A stretch of 64,000 bases of DNA from Flaveria trinervia (GCA_025506515.1 CM046453.1:46546395-46610394), one strand, 5' to 3'. Counted from the first letter of the stretch, positions 1-11,770 are shown. Program-made: numbers and translations. The notes: generated by a model not told the origin, from the letters alone.

Positions 1-871
1 CAGATCATCCATGATGAAGCATAAATTGTCACTATTACTGCCAGAATGACTCTGAATACCAACAAATGCATGATCAGAACTATTTGAAGAGAATCTATAT
101 GCTCATCATAATTGCTCTCAGATGCAGCATATTCTGACTCATGACCAACCAAGGTAGTGTTGCCTGGTACAAATTCATTAGTGAGCTTTCCTGATGAGGA
201 TAGTTTCCTCTTCTGCTCTATCTCTATTTCAAATGTAAGCAGGTTCCCATGAAGTTAGGTGAGAGATAGGCCATCCAGATTTGCACTGGAGCGTAGAACA
301 ATGGTGTATGTGTCCCATCTCTCAGGCAGTGATCTCAGGAATCTGTTGTTCATCTGGCTATTGGTGTATTCCTGTTTCACCATTTTCAGCTCAGATATCA
401 AGCAGGAAAAGCGCTCAAACTGTTGAGTCATTGTCTCACCCTTTCTATGAGAGAATGTCTCATATTTTTGGGCAAGGATTTCTCTATTGTTTGCTAAGAC
501 CTCATCTGTGCCACCGAATTGTTCCTTCAGGGCATTCCAGAGATCATGAGCAGTTTCATGATGCATAAGCCCTGAATAGATTTCATTAGGCAGTGCCATG
601 GCCAGAATTCCATGGGCTTTAGCATCAATCTCAAATAGTTTCCGATCTTCATCAGAGTATTGTTCCTTCTTCTTCGGAACCATTTGATTGGTTTCCGGAT
701 TGTTCACCATAGGCTTATGTGGTCCATGTACCACAGATGTCCAACAACCGAACTGTTAACAGACAGGTGATGAAGCATTCTATGTTGCCATATGTTATAC
801 TCGGTCCTAACCAGCATCGGAGGCTTGGTTGAGGAACCGGTATTGTGAGGATCATTAGAAGGAGTCGTCAT
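1..871 (-). pseudogene. gag: A1 gag, N-terminal part, disrupted
   Basis: This is the capsid-precursor region of a copia element, the protein that would form the cytoplasmic virus-like particle. The start chosen is the ATG at 871, giving MTTPSNDPHNTGSS, the same N-terminus as A3 at 48154. An in-frame ATG lies five codons upstream but is not shared. Compared with A3 there is a frameshift near 740-760, after which the frame MVHGPHKPMVNNPETNQ resumes. A CAA-to-TAA stop lies at 255-257, where A2 reads SLTQLHG. Below 255 the sequence still aligns to family gag (GHESEYAASE). The zinc-knuckle part is outside the window. It is not translatable as one protein. Confidence 0.85.
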
Positions 872-1082
872 CTCAGATTCAATCAAATTCAGTTAAGCTA
901 AAACAGATTTAGAACAAAAACGCAACACCCAATTGAACCAGAAGATCTCAAAATAAATGAACGAAAGCGGCAGAAATTCAATAATCTATAACCAGTTCTT
1001 GCAAATACGCTAATTCAATCAAACACAGAAATCAATTAGCAGTTTCAATGATCAATTGTTAGATCGATCAATGATTAACCTT

Positions 1083-1094
1083 GCTCTGATACCA
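1083..1094 (-). other. A1 primer-binding site
   Basis: The reverse complement reads TGGTATCAGAGC, the usual plant copia site complementary to the 3' end of initiator Met-tRNA. It lies two bases inside the LTR boundary, where minus-strand cDNA synthesis would start. It fixes both the orientation and the LTR end. Confidence 0.92.
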
Positions 1095-1096
1095 CT

Positions 1097-1966
1097 TGTT
1101 AGGATCAGTGATCTATGTTTGATTGATTGACGAGTATAGCAGCGGAATTCAAACAATGAATTAGTCGATTCACAAGAACAAAACGATATTCAATGAAGAA
1201 CAAAGACGGTTATAGAGAGAGAGAATATCTGCAAATATATTTCATTCAATATTCGCTTTCGTGGTAACAAAATGTCACAATTACAATTAGGTCGACACCT
1301 CTTATATAAGAGATGTGACGTCTGCTGATGTCACTTGATAGTGACATCTAACAGATTTATTACAACTGAAACACAACTACTAAAGATCTCAAAACAGCTG
1401 ATATCTTCTTACAAAAAATGCTAAGTGTTATCAGTTGTTATAACTACTGAAAAACATAAAACTACTGAAACTACAATGACTGAAGAACAAGCTCTTCAGT
1501 CGTTTTACAAAACTACTGAAAGTAAAAATATAAAACTACTGATATCACAACTACTGAAGAAGTACTCTTCAGCAGTTGTGACAAACTACTGAAGCTTCAG
1601 TACTTGATCTTCAGACTTTGAACTTCAGATGTTTCATCAGCTGATGACTTCAGTAGATATCATCAGCTGATGTCTTCAGTCTTTGTCTTCAGACTTTGTA
1701 CATCAGTTGTTGATCTTCAGCACTTGTAAACTCTTCAGCTGTTGTACTTCAGTACTTTGGTCTTTAAGCTTCAGCACTTGTGTTCTTCAGCTATTGTACT
1801 TCAGCACTTTAGTTCTTCAGCTGTTGAAGTCTTCAGCACTTGATCTTCAGCTGTTGAAGTCTTCAGCACTTGTCAAACTGCTGATGAAGCTTTCAGCAGT
1901 TGTTGTGATACCATGTGGGACTTAGAGGATTTCTGATCTTGGCTCATTGGTTCTTTTAGTCCAACA
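1097..1966 (-). repeat. A1 5' LTR (870 bp)
   Basis: The plus strand begins TGTTAGGATC and ends GTCCAACA, so on the minus strand the LTR has the TG...CA ends of family A. It aligns throughout with the LTRs at 31101, 42704, 47034 and 57790. The U3 part (about 1440-1900) is packed with CTTCAG and CTGAAG in alternating spacing, the family motif. A TATA box (TTATATAA, about 1302-1309) precedes the expected transcription start. The sequence has diverged moderately from A2 and A3. Confidence 0.93.
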
Positions 1967-2762
1967 CTGAGTTTAACAACTTCGTTCTTGACTCATTCTG
2001 TAACTCAAAAGGGATTGCTAGATAATAGTCCTCCCAGAACTCCTCAACAAAACGGTGTTGTTGAGAGGAGGAATATGACACTTATTGAGGCTGCTCATAC
2101 TATGTTAGCTGATTCAAAGCTACCTCTAACATTCTGGGCAGAGGCAGACAACACTGCATGCTATGTGCAGAACAGAGTTCTTGTAGTTAAGCCCATGAAA
2201 AAACCCCTTATGAGCTATGGAACAAGGGCCACCATTCATTGGCTTTCTAAGGTCCTTTGGCAGTAGGTGTACCATACTTAACACAAAGGACAATTTAGCA
2301 AAATTTGCTGAAAAGTCGGATGATGCTATCTTTGTTGGATACTCTTCTAGCTCCAAAGCTTACAAAGTATACAACATTAAGAATGAAGAATTTGAGGAGT
2401 CATCCAATATAGTTGTTAATGAGCACATTCCTTGTGTTAGGAGGAATGGACCTGATCACATCTTTGATTTAGAATTGTTTCCAAACTATTCTAAACCCTC
2501 TTGTGAGAATGTTTTAGCTACAATAGGTGCTCAAAATGATGCTGATGCTACTGCTCATGATCAACTGTTTGAGCTTCCCAGACCTAGACCAAATTCTCCA
2601 AGTGCTGCAATACATCAAGCTTCCACTATTCACAGATTCGATAGTCTAACTATATCAAGGAATAGTGAATCTTCAACAAGGGAGTCACGTACTGAGCATC
2701 AAAACTCATCAGGTGATCCACCACAACACCAGGCAGAAGGAGGTAGTATTTTGAAGGAATAG
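1967..2762 (+). pseudogene. int: B1 integrase, C-terminal half
   Basis: The sequence starts inside the integrase core at EFNNFVLDSF, just after the position of the second catalytic Asp (SDNGTEF in relatives), because A1 inserted there. Two adjacent stop codons (TAATAG, about 2024) interrupt the segment before SPPRTPQQNGVVERRN. The catalytic Glu is the E of VVER. The frame shifts near 2210-2270, and ILNTKDNLAKF...GYSSSSKAYKVYN, a typical copia integrase C-terminal segment, follows in another frame. The segment ends in a Ser/Pro-rich linker. It is inactive. Confidence 0.85.
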
Positions 2763-2882
2763 GCAAATGTTAATACTACTTCACAGCCAACTATTGATGA
2801 TGTTTCTCATTCATTCAATCAGTCCTCATTGAATGACTTTGAAATAGCAGCTGGATAGAGGGTTCTAGTTCCTAAGCAGAAT

Positions 2883-4566
2883 ATGTCTAACCTAGAACTA
2901 TCTCTGCAACTGGAAGTGATTCCTCCTCTTAGGATTCACAACACTCATCCACCTAAGAACATCATAGGAAATGTCTCTGAGGGCGTGAGAACAAGAGGAC
3001 AGACTCATCAAGGGAATGTCTGTTTGTACTCATGCTTTCTATCTCAGATGGAACCCAAGAAGGTAGAAGATGCCTTGAAAATAGTAGCTGGATTGAATCG
3101 ATGCAAGAGGAGCTACTTCAATTCAAGAGACAGAAGATATGGAACCTATGACCGCTAACATCTGATCAAGTACCTATAGGCACCAAATGGGTTTTCAGAA
3201 ACAAGAGAGATGATAGAGGCTTTATCATCAAGAATAAGGCAAGACTTGTGGTTCAAGGTACATTCAAGAGGAAGAAATCGATTATACTGATGTCTTTGCA
3301 CCAGTTGTAAGACTTGAGGCAGTTAGGATCTTCCTTGCTTATGCTGCATCCAAGGACTTCACAGTATACCAACTTGATGTCAAGTGTGCTTTTCTAGATG
3401 GGGATATAGATAGGGAAGTCTATGTATGCCAACCTCCAGGATTTGAAGATCCATAGCACCCCAACTATGTGCAATTGGATAAAGCTCTATATGGGCTGCA
3501 CCAAGCACCTAGGCTGTGGTATGAGACTTTGTCTCAGTTTCTTCTGAACAATGGCTATACTAGAGGTACCATTGATAAGACTCTCTTCATCAGAAAGTCT
3601 GGAAAGGAGATTTTGCTAGTACAAGTCTATGTTGATGACATCATATTTGGTTCCTCAAATGACCAAATGTGCAAGGACTTTGAGAGCATTATGAAGAAGA
3701 AGTTGAGATGAGCTCCATGGGAAAAATGGACTTTTTCCTTAGGATTCAGGTAAAGCAACTGAAGGAAGGGTTCTTCATTAATCAATCTAAATATGTCTTG
3801 GACATTTTAGAAAGATTTGAATGATGGATTGCAAGCCTGCCAAGACACCCATACCCAGAAACTATAATCTTTGTCCTGACCTCGAGGGGGAGGATACTGA
3901 TCAACATCAGTATATGGCAATATTGGTTCTCTGATGTATCTTACAGCCAGTAGACCTGATATCATGTTTGCTACTAGCATTTGTGCATGATATCAGGCTA
4001 CTCCTAAGGTGTCTCACCAAGCTGCTATTAAGAAATCCTTAGATACCTCAAAGGAGCACCTAAACTAGGTCTCTGGTATCCTAGAAACAAAGATTTCAAT
4101 CTTATGAATACTCTAACAGTGATTATAGAGGCTGCAATATTGACAAGAAATCAACATCAGGAAGATGTCAATTTCTTGGTGGAAGGATCATCTCATGGCA
4201 ATGCAAGAAGCAATCCTCCGTCTCTACATCAACTGCTGAAGCTGAATACATTGCTGCTGCTAGCTGCTGTGCTCAACTGCTATGGATTCAAAATCAGATG
4301 TTAGACTATCGATTTAACTTTATGAGTACTCCTATCCATATTGACAACAACAGTGCTATCTCCATTACTGAAAATCTGGTGAAGCACTCCAAAACTAAGC
4401 ACATTGACATTAGGTATCATTTCATTAGAGATATTCTTGAGAAAAATCTAATCAGGTTAATCAAAGTTGATTCAAATGAATAATATGTGGATCTGTTTAC
4501 CAAAGCTTTTGATGAACAAAGGTTTAAGTATCTTATAACAACTATTGGGATGATAAACATTGATTA
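2883..4566 (+). pseudogene. pol: B1 reverse transcriptase and RNase H
   Basis: This would copy element RNA into cDNA. Visible blocks in order are GTKWVFRNKRDDRG (about 3180), QLDVKCAFLDGDID (RT motif with the first Asp, about 3370), LDKALYGLHQAPRLWYETL (about 3475), the catalytic YVDD at 3628-3639, RPDIMFAT (about 3954) and the RNase H end with SKTKHIDIRYHFIRD and LFTKAF. Stops or frameshifts occur near 3158, 3260, 3453, 3711, 3990 and 4483. The terminal ATIGMINID-like segment ends with TAA at 4564-4566. Order and spacing match the intact T1 RT. It is inactive. Confidence 0.88.
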
Positions 4567-4750
4567 ATCTAATCTCTTTTGAAAACCTTTTTAATATGTA
4601 AGTCTTGTGTCAATACAATTTAAGCCTTGTTACAAGAACTTCTCTTTGAAATTTTCTAAGTGTAAATTCCTTCCGAAGAGAAATTAACCTTCGGAGACAT
4701 TCTCATATCTTCCGAAGCAAAATTCTCAAAGGATAACTTTGTCAATAAAT
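4567..4750 (+). promoter_or_regulatory. B1 spacer before the extra ORF, with TTCCGAAG motifs
   Basis: This short non-coding spacer between RNase H and the extra ORF contains the palindrome-like motif TTCCGAAG at 4671-4678 and 4710-4717, with a near copy (CTTCGGAG) at about 4689. The same motif is dense in the B1 LTR (8547-8790). The N-terminal part of the extra ORF present in A2 is missing here, so a deletion has probably removed the promoter-proximal region and the ORF start. No TATA box is visible. Confidence 0.5.
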
Positions 4751-5999
4751 CTGGGGGATGGGATCAAATCCCATATGAAATTGGGTGCCTTGTTCATGGG
4801 TTGGTGAAATGCCTCCGCTTCAATTGTTCAAGATTTGTGCTGACTAACCTCATGGGAAATCTTCAGAAGGACATATTCTTCATGTATCCCAGGTTCTCCA
4901 GCACATAATCAACTGCGGACTGGAGCAGAGCAAGCTTGTCTATGCAGCTACTCTGACTGCTCCTCAAATGAGGCCGACCATCTTCAAGACTTGAAGAGAG
5001 AGTCCGTCCACCACTTCACAGGAAGAGATACTGCACTTCTTCCAGGTATGACTGAGCCAACGGCTCCTGGTGACATCCTTGTTTACCCCACAAGTGATGA
5101 ACCCACACCAGTAACTACCCCCAAAATGCCAACACTACCTTCTCCATCCATCACCATTACTTATCAGAGACGACCCAAACAAACCCTTGTTCAATCTACT
5201 CTGATTGAACAAGCCCCTCCTGTTCAATCCAAAAAGACTAGAGTGGAAACATGGGCTCCCACTCAGTCAGAGGTCTCTCCATCCTTTCTTTTGACCTTAA
5301 TTTTTGTCTTGAGTCTCCTCAGTCTCAAACGCATAAGCCCACAACCCAAGCTGAAAGCCCTCAGGGTGAGTCTCTATACTCCCCTGAGCAGCCAACAAGG
5401 GACAGCCCCACCAGAGGCTCAATGCCTGTAGACATTGACCAAAGTCCCGGGTCAGTAGGTTTACCCATCCTATCTTTCACTAACCTTTTGTTTAAAACTG
5501 ATGAAGAGATAACATCTCTCCATGGCAATGAAGTTGATTTACAACACCCTCTCCAAGATCAACAGAGCCCGGAGAAATCCCTTATCTCTAGCCCCCATCA
5601 GCATCCAACAACTGAGGTGAGTCCCACTGATGTGGAGGGGACTGATGTAGATTCAACTGCAACTACAAAAGGTGCCTCAATGGACCTTGTGGACAGTGGT
5701 AACATTTCTCAGACTGGATCTATGGCAACCGAGCCCTTTGATGACTCTGAAAGAGACATCATTGAGCATGGGAAACCAGGGTGCCAAGAAAACACATCTG
5801 GTGGTGAGGCTGAACATACTAGGTATGTTACCTCATCTCCCCGTGATTCTTCGAAAGAAGAAGGGAAGCATGCAACTCCCCATTCAAGATCTTCTTTCTA
5901 AAGTTTCACACCTGGAATCTCAGATTAGGACTTTAGAGGCAAGATCTGCCACTGAGCAACTTGAGATTGACAATCTCAAGGCTCAACTAGCTGAGAAAT
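4751..5999 (+). pseudogene. B1 extra 3' ORF, N-terminal domain remnant and linker
   Basis: Its function is unknown. The frame beginning near 4750 reads SGGWDQIPYEIG..., then RFVLTNLMGN, then MYPRF at about 4887. This aligns with the A2 extra ORF (SSWDQMSTKW ... LYPRF) and with T1 (GGSDGL ... LYPRF), so it is the last ~50 residues of the shared domain. The preceding ~150 residues are deleted. A stop follows at about 4906. From 4991 a Pro/Thr/Ser-rich linker runs in shifting frames. An acidic Ser/Thr segment ends at 5901, and a short coiled coil (HLESQIRTLEARSATEQLEI, about 5908-5967) ends at TAG 5999. The order is the same as in A2. Confidence 0.7.
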
Positions 6000-8444
6000 A
6001 GACAGAGAGTATGTTAGGCATGTACCTATTCAGGTCTCAGACTTCCTCCAGCTCATCTAGCTCACAAGATGATGCTACCAAAAAGGGGGAGAATGTTAAA
6101 GACAAACACACAAGGAACCACACAGCCAGCCTTCCACTTTAACATCTTACTCTCCCATCATATTTGCGCCTGAAACATCTCAAGTCACTCTTCAGATTGA
6201 TCCAAGGATGCTCAATGATCTCTACAGACTCTTCACCAAGTTTTTGTTAAGATCTCCCTTTGAGTAGCCAAGCCATGATGCTGCAATGATCTACTTTGGA
6301 GCAGAAGAGCTTCAAAGGCTAACTGCACCGTCTACCACTGTGGAAGAAGTTGGTCAACCTAAGGTCCTCATGGAACCTAAGATTCAATTCGAAGGGGAAA
6401 TGGGAACTGATGGCCTAGTAACTGAAACAGTTGGGACAGAATCTGCATCTCCTTTAACTTTTGAAGCTGAAGTTAAAGCCTCAAAAGAACAAGCTGAATC
6501 TTCCGAAGCTGAAATGGAAGCTACGAAGGACTGTTCAAAATGTCCGAGGAACTGATCATCACAGATGCTATCCTGGAAATGGCATCTGAAATGAGTAGTG
6601 AGGACTTCCAATTGCACCTCCATCTCAGACACCATCTCTGACTCTCTCACAATCAAAAACCTCTCTTCAAGAATCACCACAGTCAGGATCTTCAAAGGAT
6701 AAGGAAAAAGGAAGATGACTACGGAAGAGCTTCAGGAAGAGGAGAAGATTGAGAAACTTAAGAAGAAAGGAAGACTTCAGACTGAGAAGTTGCTAGCTGC
6801 CAACACAAAAGCAGCTGCTTCTAATCAGGAGGTTGTCATCAACAAAAGAAGAGAGCAGATCATTGACCAGCTCATTGAAATGGGAGCTACCAATGAAGAA
6901 ACACTCCTGCTACCATTAGAGGAGTTGGTGGATCTAGAAAAGGCAATCAGGCTGAGGCTTGAAGAAGAAGCCAGGTTGGCCTTAGAGGTAAAGGAAAAGA
7001 AACAGAAGGAGGCTAAATTGCAGCTGAGGAGAGACAAGATAAACTTCCTACTCTCCAGAGGCTTTGATCTTCAAGAACTCTCTCCACACAACGATGATAC
7101 GATCCTCTGGCTATACAACAAAGAGCATGATCAAATGGAGAAAGAAAGGAAGAAGGCTGCAAAAGGAAAGGCCAGAGAGAAGAAGAAAGAAGAAGAGGCT
7201 AGGGTCACTGCCTCCAAGAAGCTCACTGAGAAAGCCTGGATGAAGGACTATCTTCGGGCTCACAGCTTCTCTGGTAGGCAGGTGTGTCCTATGTCTGAAA
7301 GGACACTCCAACGGATTGTCAGTGAAATTAAGGCTGACATCCAGATGGGGAAAAGGAAAGAGATGTATAGAAGGGTAAAAGGGATGACCTTCACTGCTTC
7401 CACCCAACCACAACCTGAACCTCACCCTCACCATTCACCATTAAACCTGAACCTTTCACCCCTGAACCCACATCACTACCTACTACTACTCCCTCACCTC
7501 AACCACCCAAACTTCCTATTATCCAACCCAAAACACTAGCCAAAACCTCTGAACCTAAACCTACCCATTTACCCTCCAAACCATCCCTTTAGCCTTCTCA
7601 ACATCTCTCCCTTGAGGAGTTTAAGGCAATCAAGATGAAGCTCACTAATTGCACTACTTTGAGCAAAGTCTCTTATGTAGAAGACTCTGTTAACATCACC
7701 TATGTAGACGGATCTTCAAGTTCCCTCACAAGAGACAGATTCCTTGATTTTCCTAAAGGAACTTTGGACCAGGCTGCAAGACTTTTGGGCCTCAATTCAG
7801 ACTCTTTAAATGAGGAAGAAAAGAAGCTCAGAAGGAAACTGGTGACTCTGCTAGATACACAAAAAGAGGACAAGATTCCTAGTCAGTCTCTTGTGCCTAG
7901 AAGGAAGATAATCCAGTGGAATCGATGAACCTTCTCACAACTTGTTATGGAAAGAGAGAATAGTGAAGTCAACAGACTCAATGCAACCTCTCTGTTACAC
8001 TCCAGTAGATTCGACATTGCTGAGTTAGCAAAGAAGCCATTCTCCAACCCCTCCAACTCTGAAACTGTTGCACTCGTCAGAAATCATCTCAGCAGTCTTC
8101 ATTTGGCTGAGCTAACTGAAAAAGCAAAGATTGAAGAAGAGTTGAATTTGAGAAGACAGGAAGACAAGGAAAGATCTCCCACCAAAGGTGCTGCCTTTCT
8201 ACAGATGGTGGAAGGTCCTGAATTAGAACCTATAGTTTGATGGGAATATGATTACAGTTTCCATCAACTAACTCTTTTCAAAGGGCAACAACAAAGGGTA
8301 CATGATATCCAAGGTAACAAACTGGACTTCCTGTCTACCAAGGATCTGTACAAGCTTCTCAGCACCACATCAGGGAAGAACAAGGAGACAGACACATATT
8401 TTCTTTCCTTGGTGCTGAAAGCTTTGAGAAGTCGTGAAAAGTGA
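6000..8444 (+). pseudogene. B1 extra 3' ORF, coiled-coil and C-terminal part
   Basis: This continues the same gene in several frames. An acidic Glu/Ala-rich segment (6286-6555) is followed by a 274-codon open segment from 6715 dominated by charged heptads. It includes IIDQLIEMG (compare IIDQLFRQG in A2 and A3), Lys/Arg/Glu-rich coiled coil to about 7210, and a globular-looking stretch to about 7390. Pro/His-rich sequence follows to 7539. Segments 7635-7928 and 7947-8240 hold YVDGSSSSLTRDRF and predicted helices. A final frame from about 8241 carries GNKLDFLSTKDLYKLL and stops at TGA 8442-8444, so the gene extends almost to the polypurine tract. No membrane segment is seen. The protein has no function I can name. 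Confidence 0.65.
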
Positions 8445-8461
8445 AGTTTTGGTAGCATCAG

Positions 8462-8473
8462 CCTAGGGGAGTT
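8462..8473 (+). other. B1 polypurine tract
   Basis: CCTAGGGGAGTT lies directly before the LTR start TGTTGG. It is the expected plus-strand primer site and matches in position the tracts before the A2, A3 and T1 3' LTRs. Confidence 0.85.
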
Positions 8474-9334
8474 TGTTGGATCAAGAAGAAGGCTAATGCA
8501 ACCAAAACTAGATCACTTAAGTTATTTTGGTGCTGCATGCAAAGGCTTCCGAAGCTTATCATGGAACTTCCAAAGGTTGTAGAGTTCTTCCGAAGACAAA
8601 GGGAAAATCCATCTTCCGAAGACAGAACTCTACTTCTGAAGACAAATGCATACTTCCAAAGTTCAAGACTTAGAAGAATAAAGTAAAGAACACTTTCGAA
8701 GTATGATGAAAAGAAGAAGCCTCCAAGCCTTGGAAGAAGCAGCCTCTTCCGAAGTATAAAGTGGCTTCGGAAGTACTTACTCTTCCGAAGCCATTTATAC
8801 TTCAGAGAAACTGCTATAACCAGTGGACACAAGTATGGTCTCTCACACTTCGCTGCAGACTTCTGATACAACATGGCTTCTTCCTAAAGAACCATGTTTT
8901 TTACCATACTTTATTCCACTGTTTATCATTTCATGATAGTACAGTTGCCAACTTTAGTTGGTGACAAAAGGTAAGTCAGGGACATGTCCTGACTACCAAA
9001 TCTCGGATAAGACTTTATCCAAGATACCTTAACTATAGTCCTGTAGTATAGGCTTTAGCTAAAGGATCCCAGCTGGTATCAAAGTATATCCGGCTGTAGA
9101 TACTATATATATAGGTTCTCCTTGTAACTCATAGTAGCAAGATTATCATCTGCTTGTAAGAGTCTTTGTATTTGAGTTGAGAATCAATATATAAAAGTAT
9201 CTTGAAAATTATCTCTCTGTGTTCTTAGTTACTTTTCATATTGTGATCAACTATTATTGATTCTTACCCGAGAGTGATTCTAGGTGAGTTTTAGAGAAAA
9301 CCTTTGTGTTTAAGTGACAAACACCGATCCTGCA
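8474..9334 (+). repeat. B1 3' LTR (about 861 bp)
   Basis: It starts TGTTGGATCA after the polypurine tract and is taken to end at CCTGCA (9334), because C1 LTR sequence begins at 9335. The end is inferred by comparison with the C1 right LTR and could be off by a few bases. TTCCGAAG or its complement occurs at least six times between 8547 and 8790, all upstream of a TATATATA box near 9103. The second LTR is outside the window. Confidence 0.82.
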
Positions 9335-9547
9335 GAAAGGTTGTATCTTTGAACACCCTATGGTTGACTTATGGTTTGGTAGAACACTATTTCACATATA
9401 TATATGATCCTTGTTCTTGGGTTTGCTTATGGTTTAAAATGGTAAAAATTTCAGATTGGTAACCATATGTTTAATCCTTATATCCGCTGTGTTTTTATAG
9501 TTTAAATAGTTAAACTAGCTTTGATTTACATGTTATAAAACACAACA
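9335..9547 (+). repeat. C1 left LTR, 3' remnant
   Basis: These 213 bp match the last part of the right LTR (about 16050-16331), including TTGTATCTTTGAACACCCTATGG and the end ACACAACA. The rest of this LTR lies to the left of B1, outside the window. Its short TA run (about 9393-9403) contrasts with an 82-bp run in the right LTR. Confidence 0.88.
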
Positions 9548-10912
9548 ATGGCATCTAGAGCCGGATATGTGGAATATGTGCTTCAAAAGTTCTTGAAAAG
9601 TTAATTTTCATGGGCTTTTTCAACCCATTAGGGGCTAGTGTGTTGTGGATGATTGAATCCCTTATGTTTCAAGGTTTAATCTTGCATGCTTTAGTGTAAA
9701 CCTTGAAAGATAAATATCAAATGGTTGATTGTGTTGTTTGGGCAAAACCCTTATGTGGGCCAAAACTTTAGGGCTGAAATAAGGGGTTCATTGTTGTTCT
9801 TGGATGTTGAATATGTTTCATATTTTGGTGCATAACATAGCCTTGGCCTTATGTGTTTTGGATTTGGTTGTTTGTGGTTTGTAATGTTGGTTTTGATTCT
9901 TGAAAGGGTTGTAATATTTGTGTTTGTATTTTGGGTTGTAATTTATTTATTCATTTGGTTATATAATAAATAGATTAGGTGCATTTCTTTCATTAGAAAA
10001 AAATGTATTAGGATATGACTTTGTAAAAGAAGATGCACAAGCTGAACACCCAAAGAAGGACACAAAAGACATGGACACTTGAAGCATTTGGATGTGGATT
10101 CAAGTGGGAGTTCATGGACACATTTTGATATGTCATCATAATCCTTAGGAAAGACCTTATGACAACACTTGTGATGGCAAACAAGTGTGGTCAACTTAGT
10201 GGCTATGGTTATGCACTTATGTTTGTATGATTATGCTTGTTTGGATATTTGTTGTATAGTGTTGGTTGATATTTGGATATGCATAACAAAATCATTAACA
10301 AACTTTACAAGGTGAAATTGATGGTTCTTTATAATTAAGTAGTTAATAAAAGGTTATTAAAAGGATTAATGATTTTAGTAAAAGGAGTTTTATTAAAAGT
10401 GAACCAAAGGGTACCTTGTATTTGAAAGCATGCAAATATAAGTTACATAGAGTTTTCTAAACTAAGATTATGAAAACATAAAATTTCTTTTATAAACAAG
10501 TTTAACACCATCCTTTTGCACAACATTTGAGTTACATGGAAACTCTTAATGGGATAAAGGTCACCTAACCATTTTGGGGGAACTTGTGATTTGATTTGCA
10601 AACCATGTTAAATGGATCACCTACAATATGGTTTACAAAGGTGTTGATGAGATAAGCATGCCAACTATACATATGATGTCTTAAAGTCGATCCCATACCC
10701 TAGAAGTTACAAAGGGTTGCAATTGTCAAAACGTTGACTACCTTGTTAATTTAAATAATGGGATAAAGGTCACATAACCACTATTTAAATGTAACATTGG
10801 ATTCTAGAATTTTAGAATTTTAAAATTGTGTAAGACACTTAAAAGGGGCTTTAATTAATAAAATATGAACAATATCGTAAATACTAAAATTGGACTTTGC
10901 TATATTTTGTAG
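9548..10912 (+). other. C1 primer-binding site and 1.36-kb untranslated leader
   Basis: TGGCATCTAGAGCCGG at 9549-9564 is the primer-binding site, a variant of the D1 site TGGCATCAAGAGCCGG. The leader to the gag ATG at 10913 has no credible ORF. It aligns with the D1 leader (18820-20281) over most of its length, which suggests constraint on untranslated RNA, for example packaging or dimerisation signals. It carries the repeated 20-mer listed separately. Confidence 0.8.
10551..10779 (+). repeat. C1 leader repeat, two copies of a 20-mer
   Basis: GGGATAAAGGTCACCTAACC occurs at 10551-10570, and the same with one change (CACATAACC) at 10760-10779. D1 has three copies in the corresponding leader. 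Repetition within a conserved leader suggests an RNA or DNA signal of this lineage. Confidence 0.75.
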
Positions 10913-11770
10913 ATGGCCACCAACAACAATGAAAATAATAAAATCCCTTCTGCTCACTCACTATCACCAAGGACCATTATCCATAAGGAGCGTCTAAACC
11001 ATAACAACTTTATTGATTGGTTTCGAAACTTGAGAATTGTTCTCAAGCAAGAGAAACGATCTTACATCTTAGATGATCTGATTCCCGATCAACCTAATGA
11101 GGAGGATGACGAGGCCTACAATAATTGGGTGAAATGCACTGAGGACTCATTCCAAGTGTCTTGCCTCATGTTGGCAAGTATGACTCCGGATCTCCAAAAG
11201 GAGTATGAACATCATGGAGCATACAACATGATTAGCCAATTAAAGGAAACGTTCCAACAACAAGCAAAGGTAGAGCGCCTCGAAACGATTCGAACACTCC
11301 ATGCGTGTAGTATGGATGACACCCAATCTGTTTTATCTTATGTACTTAGGATGAAATGTCACATCGACTGCCTCGAAAGGCTGAATTGTCCCGTTCGAAA
11401 GAGTTGGCTACGGATTTGATCCTTAACTCTTTGTCGAAAAGGTTTGACAACTTTGTCATTAACTATAACATGAACGGGTGGGACAAGAACATAAGTAAGC
11501 TTCACCCTATGCTCATAACTGTCGAGGCAGCCATGGGTAAAAGGGTTTTACCCATTGTCACCATCAATGAAGGTGGGAACAAAAAGAGGCCTCACCCCAC
11601 ACCCAAGGCAAATGTTGTCAAGGGTAAGGGGCACGTTAGGGGAAAGGGAAAGGGAGTGGTAAGAGCGCCACCACCAAAACCAGTGGAGAAATAGCAAAAG
11701 GTTGCTTCGAATGACCCATGCTTTAAGTGTGGGGAGATTGGACATTGGGCAAGAAATTGCCCACTCCATC
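10913..11770 (+). pseudogene. gag: C1 gag
   Basis: The start is the ATG at 10913 (MATNNNENNKIP), which follows the leader and opens the first gag-like frame. The protein reads KERLNHNNFIDWFRNLRIVL, the usual beginning of this type of plant copia gag. A frameshift near 11360-11410 moves the reading to another frame (MSHRLPRKAE... to KPVEK) and a TAG stops it at 11692-11694. A CCHC zinc knuckle (CFKCGEIGHWARNC, about 11720-11761) follows in frame after the stop and would bind the packaged RNA. Otherwise the gene is well preserved. It is broken by at least one frameshift and one stop. Confidence 0.87.

Larger units (their letters stand above)
1..1966 (-). mobile_element. A1: Ty1/copia element, family A, 5' end only
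   Basis: Reading on the minus strand, a 5' LTR (1097-1966) is followed by a Met-tRNA-type primer-binding site and the start of gag, which runs off the left edge. The LTR, leader and gag match the two family A copies at 31101 and 47034, so the assignment is firm. A1 lies in the integrase of element B1: B1 coding sequence resumes at 1967 directly after the LTR terminus. The expected 5-bp duplication next to the LTR would be CTGAG (1967-1971), but the other flank is outside the window. A1 is the youngest layer at this end, being nested in B1, which is nested in C1, which is nested in G1. Confidence 0.93.
1967..9334 (+). mobile_element. B1: Ty1/copia element with extra 3' ORF, right part
   Basis: On the plus strand the order is integrase (interrupted on the left by A1), RT, RNase H, a short spacer, a long extra coding region, a polypurine tract and the 3' LTR. 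The 5' half lies beyond A1 and the window edge. The right end at 9334 is followed by the C1 LTR sequence, so B1 inserted into the C1 left LTR. The layout (pol, extra ORF, 3' LTR) is that of SIRE/Maximus-type copia elements. The lineage name is an inference from layout and domain similarity. All frames contain stops or shifts. Confidence 0.88.

Noticed and set aside
1683..1925. Leu/Ser-rich ORF in the LTR, repeated at 31142, 42745, 47075 and 57831 on the other strand
   Set aside because: It is the translation of the CTTCAG repeat array in U3. It varies with repeat indels and has no conserved product.
6384..7434. Minus-strand ORFs opposite the B1 extra ORF
   Set aside because: They are antisense shadows of Glu/Lys-rich coiled-coil codons on the plus strand.
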